In this document: piece by piece, positions 40,576-49,564 of the stretch
Position numbering within the stretch: position 1 is the stretch's first letter
Layout of the letters: each line of letters begins with the position of its first letter
Program-made: the position numbers and the translations under genes
Notes under the pieces: generated by a model
Told to the model about the DNA's origin: nothing
What the model saw: the letters and a program-made list of their open reading frames with translations, nothing else
Database searches by the model: none
From: Catenulispora acidiphila DSM 44928
GTDB taxonomy: Bacteria > Actinomycetota > Actinomycetes > Streptomycetales > Catenulisporaceae
Length of the DNA: 64,000 nt
Reading direction: 5' to 3'
Assembly (NCBI RefSeq): GCF_000024025.1
Contig: NC_013131.1
Coordinates: forward strand, 7,916,229-7,980,228

Positions 40576-43383
40576 TCAAACGTTACGAGTCAATGTCCGT
40601 ACGAGCGCCCTGGTGGATGCATCGACCACGAGCTCGACCGCTTCGAAGCGGGTCTCCAGAAGATTGAAGGTCCGTCGCACCGCGTCGTGCCGCCCCAGCC
40701 GTGCCTGCCCACGCATGATCCGGCGGTAGAGGTCCTCGTTGAAGAGGTCGTGCTCCAGCAGCTGGTTGAGGATGGCAAGTCCGCGGTCGGGGTCGGTTCG
40801 GCCGACGATGCGGGCGAGGTCGCCGGCTGCATCGCGGTAGCGGCGCAGCCGGTCCTCGCGATGCTCCAGCAGCCAGTCGCCGCGGATGCTCTCGTCCAGT
40901 GGTCCGCGGTACAGCGCGCATGCTGCTTCGAGGTGTGCGGTCTTCTCTGCGTCGTCGGCGGCTCGGGAAGCGCGGCCGACGAGCTGGTCGAAGCAGGCGA
41001 GATCGGTGAGGATGAGGGTCCGGTTGAGCGTGATGAAGCCGGAGGCGCGATCCGAGGAGATGAACTCCGAGTCGTGCCCGACGGCATCGGCCAGAGCCTT
41101 CTTGGTCTGATACAGCCGGGTGTCGAACCGTGTCCTGCGCTTCTTCTCCGCGTTCTTGCCGTCGGCCTGGTCGTCCGTCCACAGAGCTTCGATGATCTCG
41201 GCTCGCCGAACGGGGCGCTCCCGGAGGGCGAGGTAGAGAAGAAGTGTCCTGTGGCTCGGGTTGAAGCATCCAGTGACGTCTCGGCCGTCGATCTCGGCGG
41301 TAAAGGGACCGATGACCTTCAAGAGGAGAACACCCTGGTCGACGTGCGCTCGGGCCACGACCGGGACTGTATCGTCGGGCGTCGCCGCTGACGGCACGAC
41401 CGATTCGTCCTGACGCGAGGCCTCAACCGGCGGCTCGCCATCGGCTTCGGTATCGGTGAACGGTTCGCGAGTGGCGGGCGACTCAGCAGCAGTGCCCAGA
41501 GCAGAGAGAATCTGTTCGGCCTCGTCCATCGTGATGCCGAAGGCCGATGCGTCACGCAGCAACTCGGCGTCGGGACCCGTGGCTGTCAGGAGGCGGTCAG
41601 CGCCGATTGTGACGGAAGTACCTGCGGCCCACGGCCCGAGCAGCACGAGATGAGTGTCGACCTTGCCGCCGGCACGGGCGATCGCCTCCAGCCGGTGCCG
41701 TTCGCCGGCTTCGAGATGGACCAGCAGGATGCGGGGGCGGAAGGGCTCCACGTTATCGAAGCGACGGACGTCAGCAGCGTTCGCCTGTCCATACTCTGCG
41801 ACCTCCGCCGCTCGCGCCGACTGCTCACGCTCAGCGTCGTCCAGCAACGTGGTCAAGGAGTCGAAAACCGTCAGCCGATCGGAATCGGCGGTCAGGGCGC
41901 CAGGGCCCAGCAGCACCGACAGCGCCTGGACCGTAGTCTGGACTTCGACGGCCTGATCAATGGCCCTCGGACCACCGGCCGCCAGTGCGCTGACCAGCAA
42001 AGACCGCGCAGCGTCGGCCGCCCCGTCTCCGGTCAACCCAAGTCCTGCTGTCGTGACGGAAGCCAACGGAATCGGGGAGTTGCCACAGATCGCCACGTGG
42101 ACGTCATCAGGGGCATCGGCGCCGTCCAAGACAGCCCGAAGGCTCGGCGCGAACTCTGGAGTGGTGAGTGGGGTACCGGGTTCGGACTTCAACGACCACA
42201 GGGCGTCCTCGGTCACCGAGGCGGATTCGGGCTCGCTGGGCAGCGGTTCGTCATCGGCGAACGGGTCGTCGCCAAAGTCCTCGTCATCCTGGAAGAGACC
42301 CTTCCCCGGGGCGCACACCGTCGCGTGGTGTGCACGCAACAGCTCTGCGCGAACGGGCTCGAGGAGCGGTGCGAGAGGTTCGGAATCGCCCGGGGCATCG
42401 ACCGGCTGGATCCGGCTCCTGGCACGCGTGCGAAGGCGCGCCAACGCGAGCGCGGCGGCGACACCGGAAGCGAGGCTGACGGGAACCACTCCGCCACCAG
42501 GCAGTCGGACCGCTGCACGATCGCGCGGTGCGATCCGCTGCGCGGGGATCGGGTGTTCAGCCCGGGATGGAATTGCCGAAGCTGCCGGAGAGCCACCCGC
42601 AGCGATCAGAGATGGCGTCTCTACTGGCTCCGGGACCAGCACGGTACCTGCGTTGCTCGGCCTTGTGGTTGACACCGCCGGAGCCGGTACCGCCGAGGCA
42701 GGCGCTACGACGTTCTCGGGGAGACGCAGCTGCCAGCCCGGCTGGATCAGCTGCGGATCGGACAGCACGCCACCATCAGGCTGGACCCGGCCGACGTTCA
42801 GGCTATAGATGTCGTGCCAGCGCTCAGGTTCACCGAGGTGCAGCGCCGCGATATCCCACAAGGTGTCGCCAGATCGAACGACATAGTCATCTCCGCTCGC
42901 CGATCGGGCGCCTGGGACGGCCGGCGCAACGGAGGCAATCTTGGCTGTGGGGCTGAGAACGTAGCCCGTTGCCTTCGCCGCAGCCGCCGCGGTGTCGGCT
43001 GCGCGCGGCGCGAGCAGCGCGATAGTGAAGGCCGCGATCAAGCCTCGGGCCAGAGCGCCGCCCGGTCCCCAAGCTGCGCCTCGACGGACCGGCTCGCGAC
43101 GCCTCAGGATTCTGACGATGTCGACGAACGTCCCAGGAACCTGGACGAGCAGCTGCACAACGAGCACAGCCCAGCAAGCCCACAGCAGATAGACGATGAT
43201 CGTGATGAAGACGTGGATGTCGAACCGTGCCGACAGAGCAGGCACGATCTCATGCAAGCCCGGGAACTGCTTCGGAACAGGACTTCCGATATAGGTCAGC
43301 AGCAACCACGGAACGCCACAGGACAGCCCGGCGGTAAGGGCCAGAGAGAAAGCCGCCTTGGAAAGGCGTGCGATCAGGTTCAC
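40576..43383 (-). CDS. LysM-BTAD membrane protein of the Tad locus
   Basis: The protein has 935 aa. The GTG at 43383 overlaps the upstream stop (GTGA), and this fixes the start against a longer reading. The first 135 residues hold three membrane helices (LSKAAFSLALTAGLSCGVPW, FITIIVYLLWACWAVLVVQL, ARGLIAAFTIALLAP). A LysM domain follows (DDYVVRSGDTLWDIAALHLG), then a long Ala/Pro/acidic region, and at the C-terminus an OmpR-like winged helix plus a BTAD repeat domain (LLYLALRERPVRRAEIIEAL, FDQLVGRASRAADDAEKTAH). This combination recurs at the end of actinobacterial Tad loci. It could link cell-wall binding to transcription, although the membrane anchor makes free DNA binding questionable. Confidence 0.82.
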   Translation of the reverse strand: MNLIARLSKAAFSLALTAGLSCGVPWLLLTYIGSPVPKQFPGLHEIVPALSARFDIHVFITIIVYLLWACWAVLVVQLLVQVPGTFVDIVRILRRREPVRRGAAWGPGGALARGLIAAFTIALLAPRAADTAAAAAKATGYVLSPTAKIASVAPAVPGARSASGDDYVVRSGDTLWDIAALHLGEPERWHDIYSLNVGRVQPDGGVLSDPQLIQPGWQLRLPENVVAPASAVPAPAVSTTRPSNAGTVLVPEPVETPSLIAAGGSPAASAIPSRAEHPIPAQRIAPRDRAAVRLPGGGVVPVSLASGVAAALALARLRTRARSRIQPVDAPGDSEPLAPLLEPVRAELLRAHHATVCAPGKGLFQDDEDFGDDPFADDEPLPSEPESASVTEDALWSLKSEPGTPLTTPEFAPSLRAVLDGADAPDDVHVAICGNSPIPLASVTTAGLGLTGDGAADAARSLLVSALAAGGPRAIDQAVEVQTTVQALSVLLGPGALTADSDRLTVFDSLTTLLDDAEREQSARAAEVAEYGQANAADVRRFDNVEPFRPRILLVHLEAGERHRLEAIARAGGKVDTHLVLLGPWAAGTSVTIGADRLLTATGPDAELLRDASAFGITMDEAEQILSALGTAAESPATREPFTDTEADGEPPVEASRQDESVVPSAATPDDTVPVVARAHVDQGVLLLKVIGPFTAEIDGRDVTGCFNPSHRTLLLYLALRERPVRRAEIIEALWTDDQADGKNAEKKRRTRFDTRLYQTKKALADAVGHDSEFISSDRASGFITLNRTLILTDLACFDQLVGRASRAADDAEKTAHLEAACALYRGPLDESIRGDWLLEHREDRLRRYRDAAGDLARIVGRTDPDRGLAILNQLLEHDLFNEDLYRRIMRGQARLGRHDAVRRTFNLLETRFEAVELVVDASTRALVRTLTRNV

Positions 43384-43805
43384 TGGAGGCTCCCAGGCTC
43401 GGGAGTCACGGTCGCCGTAGCGGTCATGGCGAAGGAGTCGATCCCCACGGCCCACAGGAACTGGGTCTTCACGGTGCGGGTGACGGTCACCGTCACTTCA
43501 GGCCCAGCGTCACCACCCACGTGAGTAACGCGGTTGGCCGCCCCGACCTGCCTGATGCTGATCACGGCATGGTCGCCTGTGGCCGCCATGAAGTCAGCGG
43601 CGGCGCTTCTAGCTGCAGGCTCGTCCAGCACAATCACGTGGTCCCGATGTAGCGCCTCGATATCAATGGCTTGCGAAGCCGCTCGGCCGGCGGACATGGC
43701 CTCGTCCAGAGCGTCGGCCCGAGCAGCCACCGCTCCCCCGCCATCGGTCACCAGACCGATCACCATCATCAGCACCCCGACGAGCAGCGTGACGAACACG
43801 GTCAT
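43380..43805 (-). CDS. TadG/TadE-like pilus accessory membrane protein
   Basis: The protein has 141 aa. The start is fixed by the TGATG overlap with the upstream gene and by GGAGG. One N-terminal membrane helix (MTVFVTLLVGVLMMVIGLVT) is followed by an extracytoplasmic part (AARADALDEAMSAGRAASQA, then TVTVTRTVKTQFLWAVGIDS). This is the pattern of minor pseudopilin-like TadG proteins. It lies between a TadE-like gene and the LysM-BTAD gene, with overlaps on both sides. Confidence 0.72.
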   Translation of the reverse strand: MTVFVTLLVGVLMMVIGLVTDGGGAVAARADALDEAMSAGRAASQAIDIEALHRDHVIVLDEPAARSAAADFMAATGDHAVISIRQVGAANRVTHVGGDAGPEVTVTVTRTVKTQFLWAVGIDSFAMTATATVTPEPGSLQ

Positions 43806-44281
43806 CAGGAGCCTCCAGCCGTTGCTTGGCGGTACTGGTCGATCGGAGACGTCGACGACTTCGTGATGCTGGTGCGGAGCGGAAGTAGGCCCACACTGGC
43901 CAAGTCGCCCAGGTCGGCCCGACAGGTCACTGTCACCTTGACCACGCCGCCAGGCCGGAAAACAGCGGTGTCGACCACGACCTTCGGTTGCGGGCACGAC
44001 ACCCCGGCGGAAGCGAGCGACCGAGCAGCCTCGGCCTTGGCCGCCGCGGCAGCTCCGGCCGGACCGCGAGTGAGCGATGCGGCACGGGCAGCGGCGCCGG
44101 CGGCTGTATCGACGTCGAGCCGTGCGGATTCCAGACGTCCCGCGGCAACAGCCACCAACAGGACCAACACCAGGATCGGCGTGACAATGACGGTCTCCAG
44201 CGTGGCAAAGCCGCTGTCGGCTTCACCGCACCGCCGGTATCGACGCGATGCTGCCGCGTCAGCCACGATGGCCGCCTTCAT
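43805..44281 (-). CDS. TadE-like minor pseudopilin
   Basis: The protein has about 158 aa. The start is uncertain; ATG 44281 overlaps the previous gene by 23 nt, and a GTG at 44302 is possible. The signature is a basic N-terminus, then DSGFATLETVIVTPILVLVL, the TadE/pilin-like E-containing membrane segment. The exported part has two Cys residues (SCPQPK, VTCRAD), which may form a disulfide. It ends in the TGATG overlap with the next gene. Together with the genes on either side it forms the minor-pilin group of the Tad operon. Confidence 0.75.
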   Translation of the reverse strand: MKAAIVADAAASRRYRRCGEADSGFATLETVIVTPILVLVLLVAVAAGRLESARLDVDTAAGAAARAASLTRGPAGAAAAAKAEAARSLASAGVSCPQPKVVVDTAVFRPGGVVKVTVTCRADLGDLASVGLLPLRTSITKSSTSPIDQYRQATAGGS

Positions 44282-44750
44282 CGAACGCTTCAACCGGGCC
44301 ACTCGAAACGACGCTGATCGTCGTCGGCCAGAACGGCACGAAGTGCGGGGCGTTCGCATGGAGCGCGACAGTGACCTCGTTCGATGCCCGCGTGACGTTC
44401 ACGCGGGCATCGCTGAGGGATCCGTCACCGACCACCTTCAATACGCGGTCGGCTTGGACCTGTCCGAATCCGGCGGTCCCGTACTCAGTGCGAGCCACGG
44501 CCACGGCGCGGTCGGCCGCCATCTTCGCGACTTGCTGCGCGTGGTAGTACGCCCCGGCCTGAATGATCAGCATCAAGACGAAGACCACCAGCGGCACGCA
44601 GATCGTCGCCTGAACCGAGTTGGAACCCCGGTCATCGCGAGCTGCGACGAGTGATCGGCTCAGAAATGCAGGGACTGCGCCTTCGCGAACACCAACTGGT
44701 AGATGACGGCGCCGATAGTCACTGCCATGGTCGCGTACACAGCGGTCCAC
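44259..44750 (-). CDS. TadE-like minor pseudopilin with an unclear start
   Basis: The core is AARDDRGSNSVQATICVPLV plus VFVLMLIIQAGAYYHAQQVA, a TadE-type segment in which the usual Glu of the VE pair is replaced by Gln. The nearest standard start giving a full domain is a GTG at 44750, which overlaps the Flp gene by 91 bases. A CTG at 44663, sharing bases with the Flp stop, would give the usual short N-terminus before DRGS and may be the true start. The C-terminus is soluble and exported. Coordinates at the 5' end are therefore provisional. Confidence 0.7.
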   Translation of the reverse strand: MDRCVRDHGSDYRRRHLPVGVREGAVPAFLSRSLVAARDDRGSNSVQATICVPLVVFVLMLIIQAGAYYHAQQVAKMAADRAVAVARTEYGTAGFGQVQADRVLKVVGDGSLSDARVNVTRASNEVTVALHANAPHFVPFWPTTISVVSSGPVEAFDEGGHRG

Positions 44751-44866
44751 AACACGTTCTCCACCGAGACGGAACCCCTGTCCTCGCGCAGCCGCTCGGC
44801 GGCTTCTTGGCGCCGGCTCCACAGAGCAGACATGCGGGCGGTAGCGTGCTTCAGCAGGTCTTCCAT
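44660..44866 (-). CDS. Flp-type/TadE-like small pilin
   Basis: The protein has 68 aa. It starts at an ATG after AGAGGT. A basic, helical N-terminus (KHATARMSALWSRRQEAAER) precedes DRGSVSVENVLWTAVYATMA and one membrane helix ending in QLVFAKAQSLHF. The V-S-V-E-N block resembles the E+5-containing membrane start of type IV/Flp pilins. In Tad systems this small protein is normally the main fibre subunit. The leader is unusually long, and no clear prepilin-peptidase Gly cleavage site other than DRG is seen. Confidence 0.72.
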   Translation of the reverse strand: MEDLLKHATARMSALWSRRQEAAERLREDRGSVSVENVLWTAVYATMAVTIGAVIYQLVFAKAQSLHF

Positions 44867-44939
44867 TAGCGGTACCTCTTTCTGATGGCGCGGAGCCGCA
44901 ACGCGGCCCGGTTTTCAACATGGTGTGGACACCCACCCC

Positions 44940-45833
44940 TCAGATCTGCTTCGCCGCAGCCGCAAGCGCGGCGTATGTCAGGAAGCAGACGAATGACATC
45001 CCCAGCAGACCGCCGGGCATCGCCAAACGCTCGCTGTCGGCTTCGACAGCCTCGGTCTGCGCGGCGAACTCCCGTTCCCGCATCGAGCGGGCCTTCGCGG
45101 CGATCGACGACTTTACTTTCGCGCCTTCAGCACCGGCCAACGTGCACGCTGCGGCCAACTCGCACAGCTCTCGGATTCCCAACCGCTTGCCAAGGGCGTC
45201 GAGATGCGGCCAGGCAGGCTCGCGCGCGAGCCGGGAATCGGTAATCGAGTCACGGATCGCCCGAAAGACCGGACCGTGGCCGTCCGCGGCGGCGACCAAC
45301 GCCTGCTCGATTCCCGCCCCACCGGCAAGAGTCGTGGCGGCCTGGTCCAGAAACGTCCGGACTGCCACCCGGCCGGCGGTCCGGAACTCCTCGGCCTCGG
45401 CAGCCAGCGCGAGATCCGGAACAAAGAACAGCACTGCGGCCAGGACGCCCGCGGCCAGGGCGGGAATCGTCAGCGGAAGGTCGAGGCCCACGATCGTGAG
45501 CGTGGCGAACGATGCCGCAGGCAGCAGCACTCCGATCACGGCGCACCCGGCCTTCTGTGCCAAGAACGGCAGGACCTCCCGGTCCAGCAATACGAGATTG
45601 GCCCGGGCTCCCGCCTGAGGCAGCCCCGCACGCGTGAGAGTCTCAGCAGCCCGGCTGCCGAGCCGAGTAGCGAACGACGTGTCCGGAGCCCTCACACCAC
45701 CTTGACTCGGCGGAGAAGACATCGGGATCCGAGCCATCTGCTCCGCGAGGCTCAGTTTCGGCGGTAGCAGGCCGGCGAGGAGAAGCCACAGCCCAGCTCC
45801 ACCGGCAGCCGCAGCGATCACGAGCAAAAGCAT
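44940..45833 (-). CDS. tadC: TadC-like inner-membrane platform protein
   Basis: The protein has 297 aa. Its ATG follows the TadB stop directly (TAGATG). It has an N-terminal membrane helix (LLLVIAAAAGGAGLWLLLAG), a second hydrophobic pair around CAVIGVLLPAASFATLTIVG and IPALAAGVLAAVLFFVPDLA, a T2SF-type cytoplasmic domain (FLDQAATTLAGGAGIEQALV) and a C-terminal helix (GLLGMSFVCFLTYAALAAAA). TadB and TadC together anchor the pilus assembly ATPase in the membrane. A 73-base gap precedes the Flp gene, so pilin could have its own translation control. Confidence 0.85.
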   Translation of the reverse strand: MLLLVIAAAAGGAGLWLLLAGLLPPKLSLAEQMARIPMSSPPSQGGVRAPDTSFATRLGSRAAETLTRAGLPQAGARANLVLLDREVLPFLAQKAGCAVIGVLLPAASFATLTIVGLDLPLTIPALAAGVLAAVLFFVPDLALAAEAEEFRTAGRVAVRTFLDQAATTLAGGAGIEQALVAAADGHGPVFRAIRDSITDSRLAREPAWPHLDALGKRLGIRELCELAAACTLAGAEGAKVKSSIAAKARSMREREFAAQTEAVEADSERLAMPGGLLGMSFVCFLTYAALAAAAKQI

Positions 45834-46706
45834 CTACGCCTCCTCCCATCCGTTGGGGTCGAGAAGTCGCGGCATTGCTTTGGGCCTGAGGATGATCTGG
45901 ATCCAGCACAAAGCGCCCGCGAACATCGCGACCACGACGGCCATCACCATCTGTCCACCAACGGTGTCGTAGGGCCGCAGAAACTTGGGATAGAAGACGC
46001 ACAGTCCCAAAGCCATGAGCGTGAAGATCACGGTGATAGCCCGCTGAGACGTCCGGTGCTTTGCCCTCTCGGCGTGCACCCGCACCGCAAGACTCACCTG
46101 CGCTCGCGCGGCGGCGGCGAGCTCCCCCAGCAACTCGGCGAGGTTCTTCGCCTGGAACTTCTGGGCATGGATCAACGACACGATCACTTGGTCGGCGGTG
46201 GCGTCGCCGAGCTGGGCAGCGAGGGCCCGCATCGCATCGGCGAAGGGACGCCGCGCACGGAGATCCGAACCCAGAGCAGCCAGCGGTCCAGCAATCGCTT
46301 CCGGCGCCACGGTCGTCGAAGCCAGGACCGCTTGCTCCAAGCCGGCTGCCGACGACAAGACGTCCCGAAGCATCTCGGCCCAGACCGCGACGGCCTCGAC
46401 CCGTGCCGTCCGGTCAGCTTCATGGACATCGTGGCCCATCACGATCGGCGCGAACCACATCGCCAAGCCGATCGCGGCGGCGGCTACCGGCCATCCTGAA
46501 AGCACGCCGACGACGCAGCCGACGCCGATCGCGACGGCCAGCTTGCGGCGCTGGACGAGCACCGGCCGCGGGTCCAGCCGCGCCAGCCAACCGGCCCATG
46601 ACTCGCTCGAGGCGGGCGGTCGGTACGCGAGGAACAGCAGCGCGCCGCCCGCGATCAGCATGAGAAGCGCTCCGACCACCGTGAAGAACAGCGTCACGTT
46701 GTCCAT
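45834..46706 (-). CDS. tadB: TadB-like inner-membrane platform protein
   Basis: The protein has 290 aa. The ATG at 46706 is four bases after the TadA stop; the frame extends upstream only through the TadA gene. The N-terminal helix is VTLFFTVVGALLMLIAGGAL. The T2SF domain has VWAEMLRDVLSSAAGLEQAV and ADQVIVSLIHAQKFQAKNLA, followed by two C-terminal helices (AITVIFTLMALGLCVFYPKF, MVMAVVVAMFAGALCWIQII). It is the expected partner of TadC. Confidence 0.86.
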   Translation of the reverse strand: MDNVTLFFTVVGALLMLIAGGALLFLAYRPPASSESWAGWLARLDPRPVLVQRRKLAVAIGVGCVVGVLSGWPVAAAAIGLAMWFAPIVMGHDVHEADRTARVEAVAVWAEMLRDVLSSAAGLEQAVLASTTVAPEAIAGPLAALGSDLRARRPFADAMRALAAQLGDATADQVIVSLIHAQKFQAKNLAELLGELAAAARAQVSLAVRVHAERAKHRTSQRAITVIFTLMALGLCVFYPKFLRPYDTVGGQMVMAVVVAMFAGALCWIQIILRPKAMPRLLDPNGWEEA

Positions 46707-46710
46707 CGGG

Positions 46711-48081
46711 TCACCACTCCCTCGGGAGGGCTGCTCTGAGAACATCCGGGTCGAGCCCCGCCGCTGCGAGCTTTCTTGCACGCTTATCCGAGATGACACC
46801 CGTCGCGCGAGCCCGGTTGTCACCATCGGGCTCGAACACTTCGTTCGTGACCAGGTTCTCCCCGTCGGCATCGCTGACCTCCCGGACGGAGGAAATGACG
46901 CGGGTGATGCCGTCGGTCGTGTAGTCCAGCTGCACGATCAAGTCCACCGCGGAGGCGATATACAGGTTGACCTCCGTCACCCCGGGCCTGGACGGTGCCT
47001 CGGCGGCGTAGGTCGCCAGCTTCACGAATACCTCGCGCGAATCGGAGGCATGGATCGTTGCCATCGACCCATCCGAGCCCTGGGACATCGCCTTGAACAT
47101 CTGCACTACTTCTTCGCCCCGGACCTCCCCGACGATCACACGGTCGGGAGCCTGGCGCAGCGCGGCGCGTGTCAGCACCGCCAGACTGATCTCGCCCTCG
47201 CCCTCGATGTTGCCGGGGCGCGATTGGAGCGAGCGCACCTCGGGGTGGGCTTGGGCGTCAGCGTCGAGGTTCAACTCGCGGCTGTCCTCAATCGTGATCA
47301 GCGATTCGGCAGGGCTGATCTGTGACGCCAGCGCGCGCAAAAGCGTGGTCTTACCGGTTCCTGGTCCGCCTGCGATGAGGATGTTCATACGGGCCTTCAC
47401 CGCCGCGGACAAAAACGCGGCGAGGTCTTCGTCGACGACTCCGAGGTCGAGCATCGTGGTCATGGTGGCCGTGGGATACCGGTGGATTCGGATACTTACG
47501 GTCGGCCGCCGAGACACCCAGGCGACCGCGTTCATGCGTGAGCCGTCCGGCAACTGGGCGTCCACGATTGGCGAGCCGCGGTCGAACCGTCGCTCGTCCT
47601 CGCCCGACCGAGCGGCGACCATCCGGATCAGGTCGACCAACTCGTCATCGCTTGCCGCGACCGGCCACTCGCCACGGACCCGCCGGTTTCCAGTCAGCCG
47701 CAGGAACACCTTGTCATGACCCAGGATGTTGATGTTCTCGACATCGTCCAGCTCCAGGTACGGCTGAAATCCTCCGAGCCCGAACAGGTGGTTGCGAGCA
47801 CGTCGAGCCAAATCGGCCTCAGCCTCGGCGGTCGGCATCGGCCGACCGGCGGAGAGCTCGGCGTGCGCGATCGCCTCCAGCTCCTCGGCGAGAATCACTT
47901 CGGCGATCTGGTCCCGCCGCTCGGCGTCCACCACCCGACCAGTGGCTGACTCTTCCACGCGAATCTGGGCCGTCATCCTGGCCGTGACCGCCTTGACCAG
48001 GGTTTCTGGCGTCAGTAGTCCTGGACCCTTCGCAAGCGGCTGTGCCGGAAGATACGGCACCGAGACAGCATCGACGGTCAT
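46711..48081 (-). CDS. tadA: TadA/CpaF-type pilus assembly ATPase
   Basis: The protein has 456 aa. Its ATG overlaps the upstream stop (ATGA). The N-domain ends near LFGLGGFQPYLELDDVENIN. The motor has Walker A AGGPGTGKTTLLRAL near 238, an Asp box (LITIEDSRELNLD), a Walker B-like RVIVGEVRGEEVVQMF and a His-box region (QGSDGSMATIHASD). It is the secretion-superfamily ATPase that drives pilin polymerisation, located at the cytoplasmic face of the membrane. It is the best-conserved gene of the operon and the firmest evidence for a Tad system. Confidence 0.92.
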   Translation of the reverse strand: MTVDAVSVPYLPAQPLAKGPGLLTPETLVKAVTARMTAQIRVEESATGRVVDAERRDQIAEVILAEELEAIAHAELSAGRPMPTAEAEADLARRARNHLFGLGGFQPYLELDDVENINILGHDKVFLRLTGNRRVRGEWPVAASDDELVDLIRMVAARSGEDERRFDRGSPIVDAQLPDGSRMNAVAWVSRRPTVSIRIHRYPTATMTTMLDLGVVDEDLAAFLSAAVKARMNILIAGGPGTGKTTLLRALASQISPAESLITIEDSRELNLDADAQAHPEVRSLQSRPGNIEGEGEISLAVLTRAALRQAPDRVIVGEVRGEEVVQMFKAMSQGSDGSMATIHASDSREVFVKLATYAAEAPSRPGVTEVNLYIASAVDLIVQLDYTTDGITRVISSVREVSDADGENLVTNEVFEPDGDNRARATGVISDKRARKLAAAGLDPDVLRAALPREW

Positions 48082-48842
48082 CGCACGGCCTCCGGGCCAT
48101 CCGATGCCGAAGCCGTCACGACCTCGCGCTCACGTGACACCGTCGTCCAGGCCAATTCCTCGGCCACGCGAACCGTAGTTCCCCCGAAAGCCCTGCGTGA
48201 TCGACGGTCCGCGAGCCGTGAGAACAGCGAGGCGTTCGGGTTGATCAGTGGTAGCACTCCCGCCGTCGGCAGACCGGCCACCGTTTCGGCGTCTCCTTCG
48301 CGGAGATCGCCGATGAACAGCACTCTGACATTCCGGTTCGTCAGACGTAGGTCGGAGGCAGCCGCAGCGACCCGGGCCGCCTGCTCGGGCACAGCCCTAG
48401 CCACCACCAGTAGCGACGCCAGGCTTCCTAGCAGATCCGCCGTGCTCGATTCCCTGGGGTCGATCTCGCCCAGGTCTACCAGCACAGCGTCACGCTCATC
48501 ACGCAGCACTTTCAGCAACGGCTTCAGCGCGGCCACTGCCTGGCGTGCTGGCTCTCGTTCGGCAGGTGCAGTCACCGTTGGCACCGCAGACCCGCCCACA
48601 GGGCGGGCGTGACCGGCCAACGCAGACGGTTGAGGGTCCAACCGGGATGCCGCTGCGAGCGACCGCAAACCCGGGTCCGCCGCCATTCCGTAGCGCCACG
48701 CAACGTCTCCGCCACGCGCGTCCAGCTCGATGACGGTCGGCGTCGTGAGATGCGCCGGCCAGCATCCGGCAATCGCCAAAGTCGTTGTGGTGACCCCAGG
48801 CGAAGACTTCAGCGAGCACAAGCCGATCAGCATGAGACTCAC
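48078..48842 (-). CDS. TadZ/CpaE-like MinD-family protein
   Basis: The protein has 254 aa. The GTG start overlaps the upstream stop (GTGA). The P-loop is deviant: CSLKSSPGVTTTTLAIAG carries the Lys early and Thr-rich end, as in MinD/ParA-like proteins. VIELDARGGDVAWRYG and RDAVLVDLGEIDPRESSTAD correspond to the switch regions. In Tad loci such proteins place the apparatus in the cell. It is located directly before the ATPase gene and is coupled to it. Confidence 0.78.
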   Translation of the reverse strand: MSLMLIGLCSLKSSPGVTTTTLAIAGCWPAHLTTPTVIELDARGGDVAWRYGMAADPGLRSLAAASRLDPQPSALAGHARPVGGSAVPTVTAPAEREPARQAVAALKPLLKVLRDERDAVLVDLGEIDPRESSTADLLGSLASLLVVARAVPEQAARVAAAASDLRLTNRNVRVLFIGDLREGDAETVAGLPTAGVLPLINPNASLFSRLADRRSRRAFGGTTVRVAEELAWTTVSREREVVTASASDGPEAVR

Positions 48843-49507
48843 CCCCCGGCCGGCAGAAGGACGAGAGACAGCGACCCAGGGGTAGCCGAGCTGACTGCCT
48901 TTGCCGAATTCTGGTCGGCCAACACACTCACCACGACGTCGCCCGAGTCAGTCGGCGTGGACACCTCGGTAACCGCCGCCAAGCTCGCGACCACTTGTGC
49001 CGCGGCACCTGCCGCTGATGCGGGTGCGACGACCTCCACACGCGCGCCCGCAACTAGATGTGGCGGGTATGCTCCAGCCTTCATCTGGGTGGTGGCCACG
49101 CCGTAGCCGGCAGGCGGATACGACGCGGCGCCAATCAGCTGCCACGTCAGGACTTCGTCCGGCACAAGCGGAACGGCTGCAGGCTGTCCAACCACTTGCT
49201 TCTCCTCATCGGCGAACGCCACGTGCGCCAAGGTTCCGGGGGCGATGTCGACCACCTTCAAGTCATCGGCGCTGATCACCTGACCGACTTGAACGGGAGC
49301 ACCGACGACAAGTACCGGAACCCGACCGCCGACCTTCACGAACGCGACCGCGCCCACCACGACCGCCCCCAGCACGAGCATCGAACCTGCCACCACGTAG
49401 GGCACACGTCGACGACGACCAGCAGCGACCGCACGCACCGCATCATGCGGCGATCTGGCCGTGGGTACGCGCGATGAAGCGCGCGAAGGCATTTTGAGAC
49501 GCGACAT
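48839..49507 (-). CDS. SAF-domain protein, CpaB/RcpC-like
   Basis: The protein has 222 aa. A basic N-terminus precedes one membrane helix (VPYVVAGSMLVLGAVVVGAV). The SAF domain follows (VLVVGAPVQVGQVISADDLK, GQPAAVPLVPDEVLTWQLIG). CpaB-like proteins are periplasmic/cell-wall components of Tad machines. The rest has ARVEVVAPASAAGAAAQVVA and a final SLVLLPAGG. It is coupled to the TadZ-like gene by GTGA and follows the secreted protein gene by 57 bases. Confidence 0.78.
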   Translation of the reverse strand: MSRLKMPSRASSRVPTARSPHDAVRAVAAGRRRRVPYVVAGSMLVLGAVVVGAVAFVKVGGRVPVLVVGAPVQVGQVISADDLKVVDIAPGTLAHVAFADEEKQVVGQPAAVPLVPDEVLTWQLIGAASYPPAGYGVATTQMKAGAYPPHLVAGARVEVVAPASAAGAAAQVVASLAAVTEVSTPTDSGDVVVSVLADQNSAKAVSSATPGSLSLVLLPAGG

Positions 49508-49564
49508 GGCAACAAGACCTCGAAGACGAGAGAGAACAGGTGAAGTGAGAAGCAGAGCTGATGT

